From assembly GCA_900552775.1 (NCBI GenBank), contig USAP01000107.1, positions 1-6,031 on the forward strand: a stretch of 6,031 nt of DNA, written 5' to 3'. The notes beneath the pieces were generated by a model. The model made no database searches and was not told where the DNA came from. It was given only the letters and a program-made list of their open reading frames with translations. The DNA is from an uncultured Eubacteriales bacterium (GTDB taxonomy: Bacteria; Bacillota; Clostridia; UMGS1883; UMGS1540). The position numbers were made by a program, and so were the translations under genes. This document shows positions 4,889 to 6,031 of this stretch, one piece after another (within the stretch, counting starts at the first letter, position 1; each line of letters opens with the position of its first letter).

Positions 4889-6031
4889 TCAGCACTTCCT
4901 TTCATAAACAGTTTCACCTTTATAAATTGTTTTTAAACATCTTCCGAAAACTTTTTTTCCGTCAAACGGTGTAGATTTTCCTTTTGAAAAAAAGCGTGAG
5001 GAATCTATTTCGTACTCTTTGTTTAGATCCCAAACGGTAAAATTTGCCTCCTCGCCTTTCTCTATTTTTCCTCCGCCGCCGAAAAAGCGTTCGGCAGGAT
5101 TTACACTCATAAGACATATAAGTTTTTCAAGGCTTATGACTTTTTTTTTGACAAGTTCCGTATAAAGCACCGGAAATGCCGTTTCGAGTCCAACAATTCC
5201 GTTTAAACTTTTTCTGAGTCCGCCGGACTTTTCCTCTGCGGAATGCGGCGCGTGATCTGTTGCAATCATATCTATTGTGCCATCTTGAATTGCTTCTGTA
5301 AGCGCATATCTGTCCTCCTCGCTTCTGAGCGGAGGGTTCATTTTAAATCTCCCGTCATCACGCAAATCCGCATCAGAAAACACAAGATAATGCGGTGCCG
5401 TTTCACACGTCACATCTATTCCTGTCTTTTTTGCATTTCTTATTATTTCCACGCTTTCTTTTGTTGATACGTGGCATACATGATATTTGCAGCCTGTTTT
5501 TGCCGCAATATCCAAATCCCTCTTAATCTGTCTCCATTCGCTTTCGGAGGAAATTCCCGGTAAATTATGTTTTTTTGCATAAATGCCGTCATGAATAACT
5601 CCTCCGTGCAGCAAGCTTTCATCTTCGCAGTGAGCCGCAAGAATTTTATTGAGTTTGGCACAGTTTTCCTGTGCTTTAAGCATCATATCATAGTTTTGAA
5701 CTCCGCGTCCGTCATCGGAAAAAGCAATGACTCCGTCTGAAATTTCTTCCATATCCGAAAGTTCTTCTCCGCGTTCTCCTTTTGTTATCGCTCCATAAGG
5801 ATATACGGCAATTTTCGCGTCTTTTAAAATCGCATCTTTTTCAACCTTCAAATTTTCCAAACTGTCCGGCACGGGATTTAAATTCGGCATTGCACAAACC
5901 GCCGTATACCCTCCTGCTGCCGCCGCCCGGGTTGCGCTTTTGATTGTTTCTTTGTACAAAAAACCCGGCTCTCTCAGATGAACATGAACATCTGTAAAGC
6001 CGGGAAATAAATAATTATTATTAAAATCAAA
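4889..6031 (-). CDS. pyrC: Dihydroorotase PyrC, class I (N-terminus outside window)
   Basis: PyrC reversibly cyclises N-carbamoyl-L-aspartate to dihydroorotate using zinc in an amidohydrolase barrel in the cytoplasm. The reading frame is open to the window edge, so 380 residues are visible. Class I enzymes have ~425-430, so some 45-50 N-terminal residues are missing. In visible numbering: GFTDVHVHLREPG (11-23) carries the metal ligands H16 and H18 and the substrate Arg R20; AMPN (47-50) has N50; AFSDDGRG (103-110) has the Asp of class I enzymes; AAHCED (132-137) has H134; VCHVST (185-190) has H187; ETAPHY (210-215); and ATDHAPHS (257-264) has catalytic D259. The TTG at 5959 lies after the HxH motif and cannot be the true start. 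This is the first visible operon gene, so promoter and leader lie beyond 6031. It ends in TGA one nt before the chosen pyrK start. Confidence 0.96.
   Translation of the reverse strand, partial: FDFNNNYLFPGFTDVHVHLREPGFLYKETIKSATRAAAAGGYTAVCAMPNLNPVPDSLENLKVEKDAILKDAKIAVYPYGAITKGERGEELSDMEEISDGVIAFSDDGRGVQNYDMMLKAQENCAKLNKILAAHCEDESLLHGGVIHDGIYAKKHNLPGISSESEWRQIKRDLDIAAKTGCKYHVCHVSTKESVEIIRNAKKTGIDVTCETAPHYLVFSDADLRDDGRFKMNPPLRSEEDRYALTEAIQDGTIDMIATDHAPHSAEEKSGGLRKSLNGIVGLETAFPVLYTELVKKKVISLEKLICLMSVNPAERFFGGGGKIEKGEEANFTVWDLNKEYEIDSSRFFSKGKSTPFDGKKVFGRCLKTIYKGETVYERKC
4895..4902 (-). promoter_or_regulatory. Ribosome binding site favouring the pyrK ATG at 4887
   Basis: AAAGGAAG on the minus strand lies in the last codons of pyrC (Glu-Arg-Lys-Cys-stop) and leaves 7 nt to ATG 4887. 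The junction reads TGAAATG, so a ribosome ending pyrC could restart at once. A second Shine-Dalgarno-like AAGGTG (4920-4915) precedes ATG 4905, so the start is favoured but not settled. Confidence 0.5.

Noticed and set aside
5957..5959. TTG at 5959 as the start of pyrC
   Set aside because: The frame continues to 6031 and encodes the essential HVHLREPG metal-binding motif upstream of this codon.
6005..6031. AT-rich right edge as the operon promoter or leader
   Set aside because: This stretch is in frame with pyrC and codes for the N-terminal side of the protein, so the promoter must lie further upstream.

Overview
This window is almost entirely a pyrimidine (UMP) biosynthesis operon on the minus strand. 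It faces the 3' end of a sugar-degrading gene on the plus strand. The AT-rich coding, strong AGGAGG-type ribosome binding sites, tight gene packing and a Bacillus/Lactococcus-like pyrK-pyrD-pyrF-pyrE block suggest a Firmicute. A PyrI-containing aspartate transcarbamoylase next to a PyrK/PyrD type 1B dihydroorotate dehydrogenase points to the anaerobic Clostridia rather than to Bacillus. Genus or species cannot be read from this sequence.

Layout: bases 1-385 (+) hold the C-terminal end of a GH13 alpha-amylase-family enzyme whose start lies off the left edge. Bases 386-513 are a convergent intergenic region with two stem-loops, both with T-runs oriented to end minus-strand transcription, and a ribosome-binding-like site with no normal start codon. 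From 6031 down to 514 (minus strand), in transcription order, are pyrC (5' end cut by the window edge), pyrK, pyrD, pyrF, pyrE, pyrB and pyrI.

The seven genes supply every step from carbamoyl phosphate to UMP. PyrB/PyrI make carbamoyl aspartate, PyrC cyclises it, PyrD/PyrK oxidise dihydroorotate to orotate with electrons passed to NAD, PyrE adds PRPP-derived ribose phosphate, and PyrF decarboxylates OMP to UMP. Carbamoyl-phosphate synthase (carAB) and the regulator PyrR are not in view. The operon promoter and any leader attenuator must lie beyond the right edge, upstream of pyrC. Gene junctions are tight (overlaps of 7-8 nt or gaps of 1-46 nt), so translational coupling is likely.

No clearly novel system is visible. 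The items most worth a second look are the intergenic structures at 386-513, the appended pyrBI pair at the operon's 3' end, and several start codons that differ from the longest open frames.
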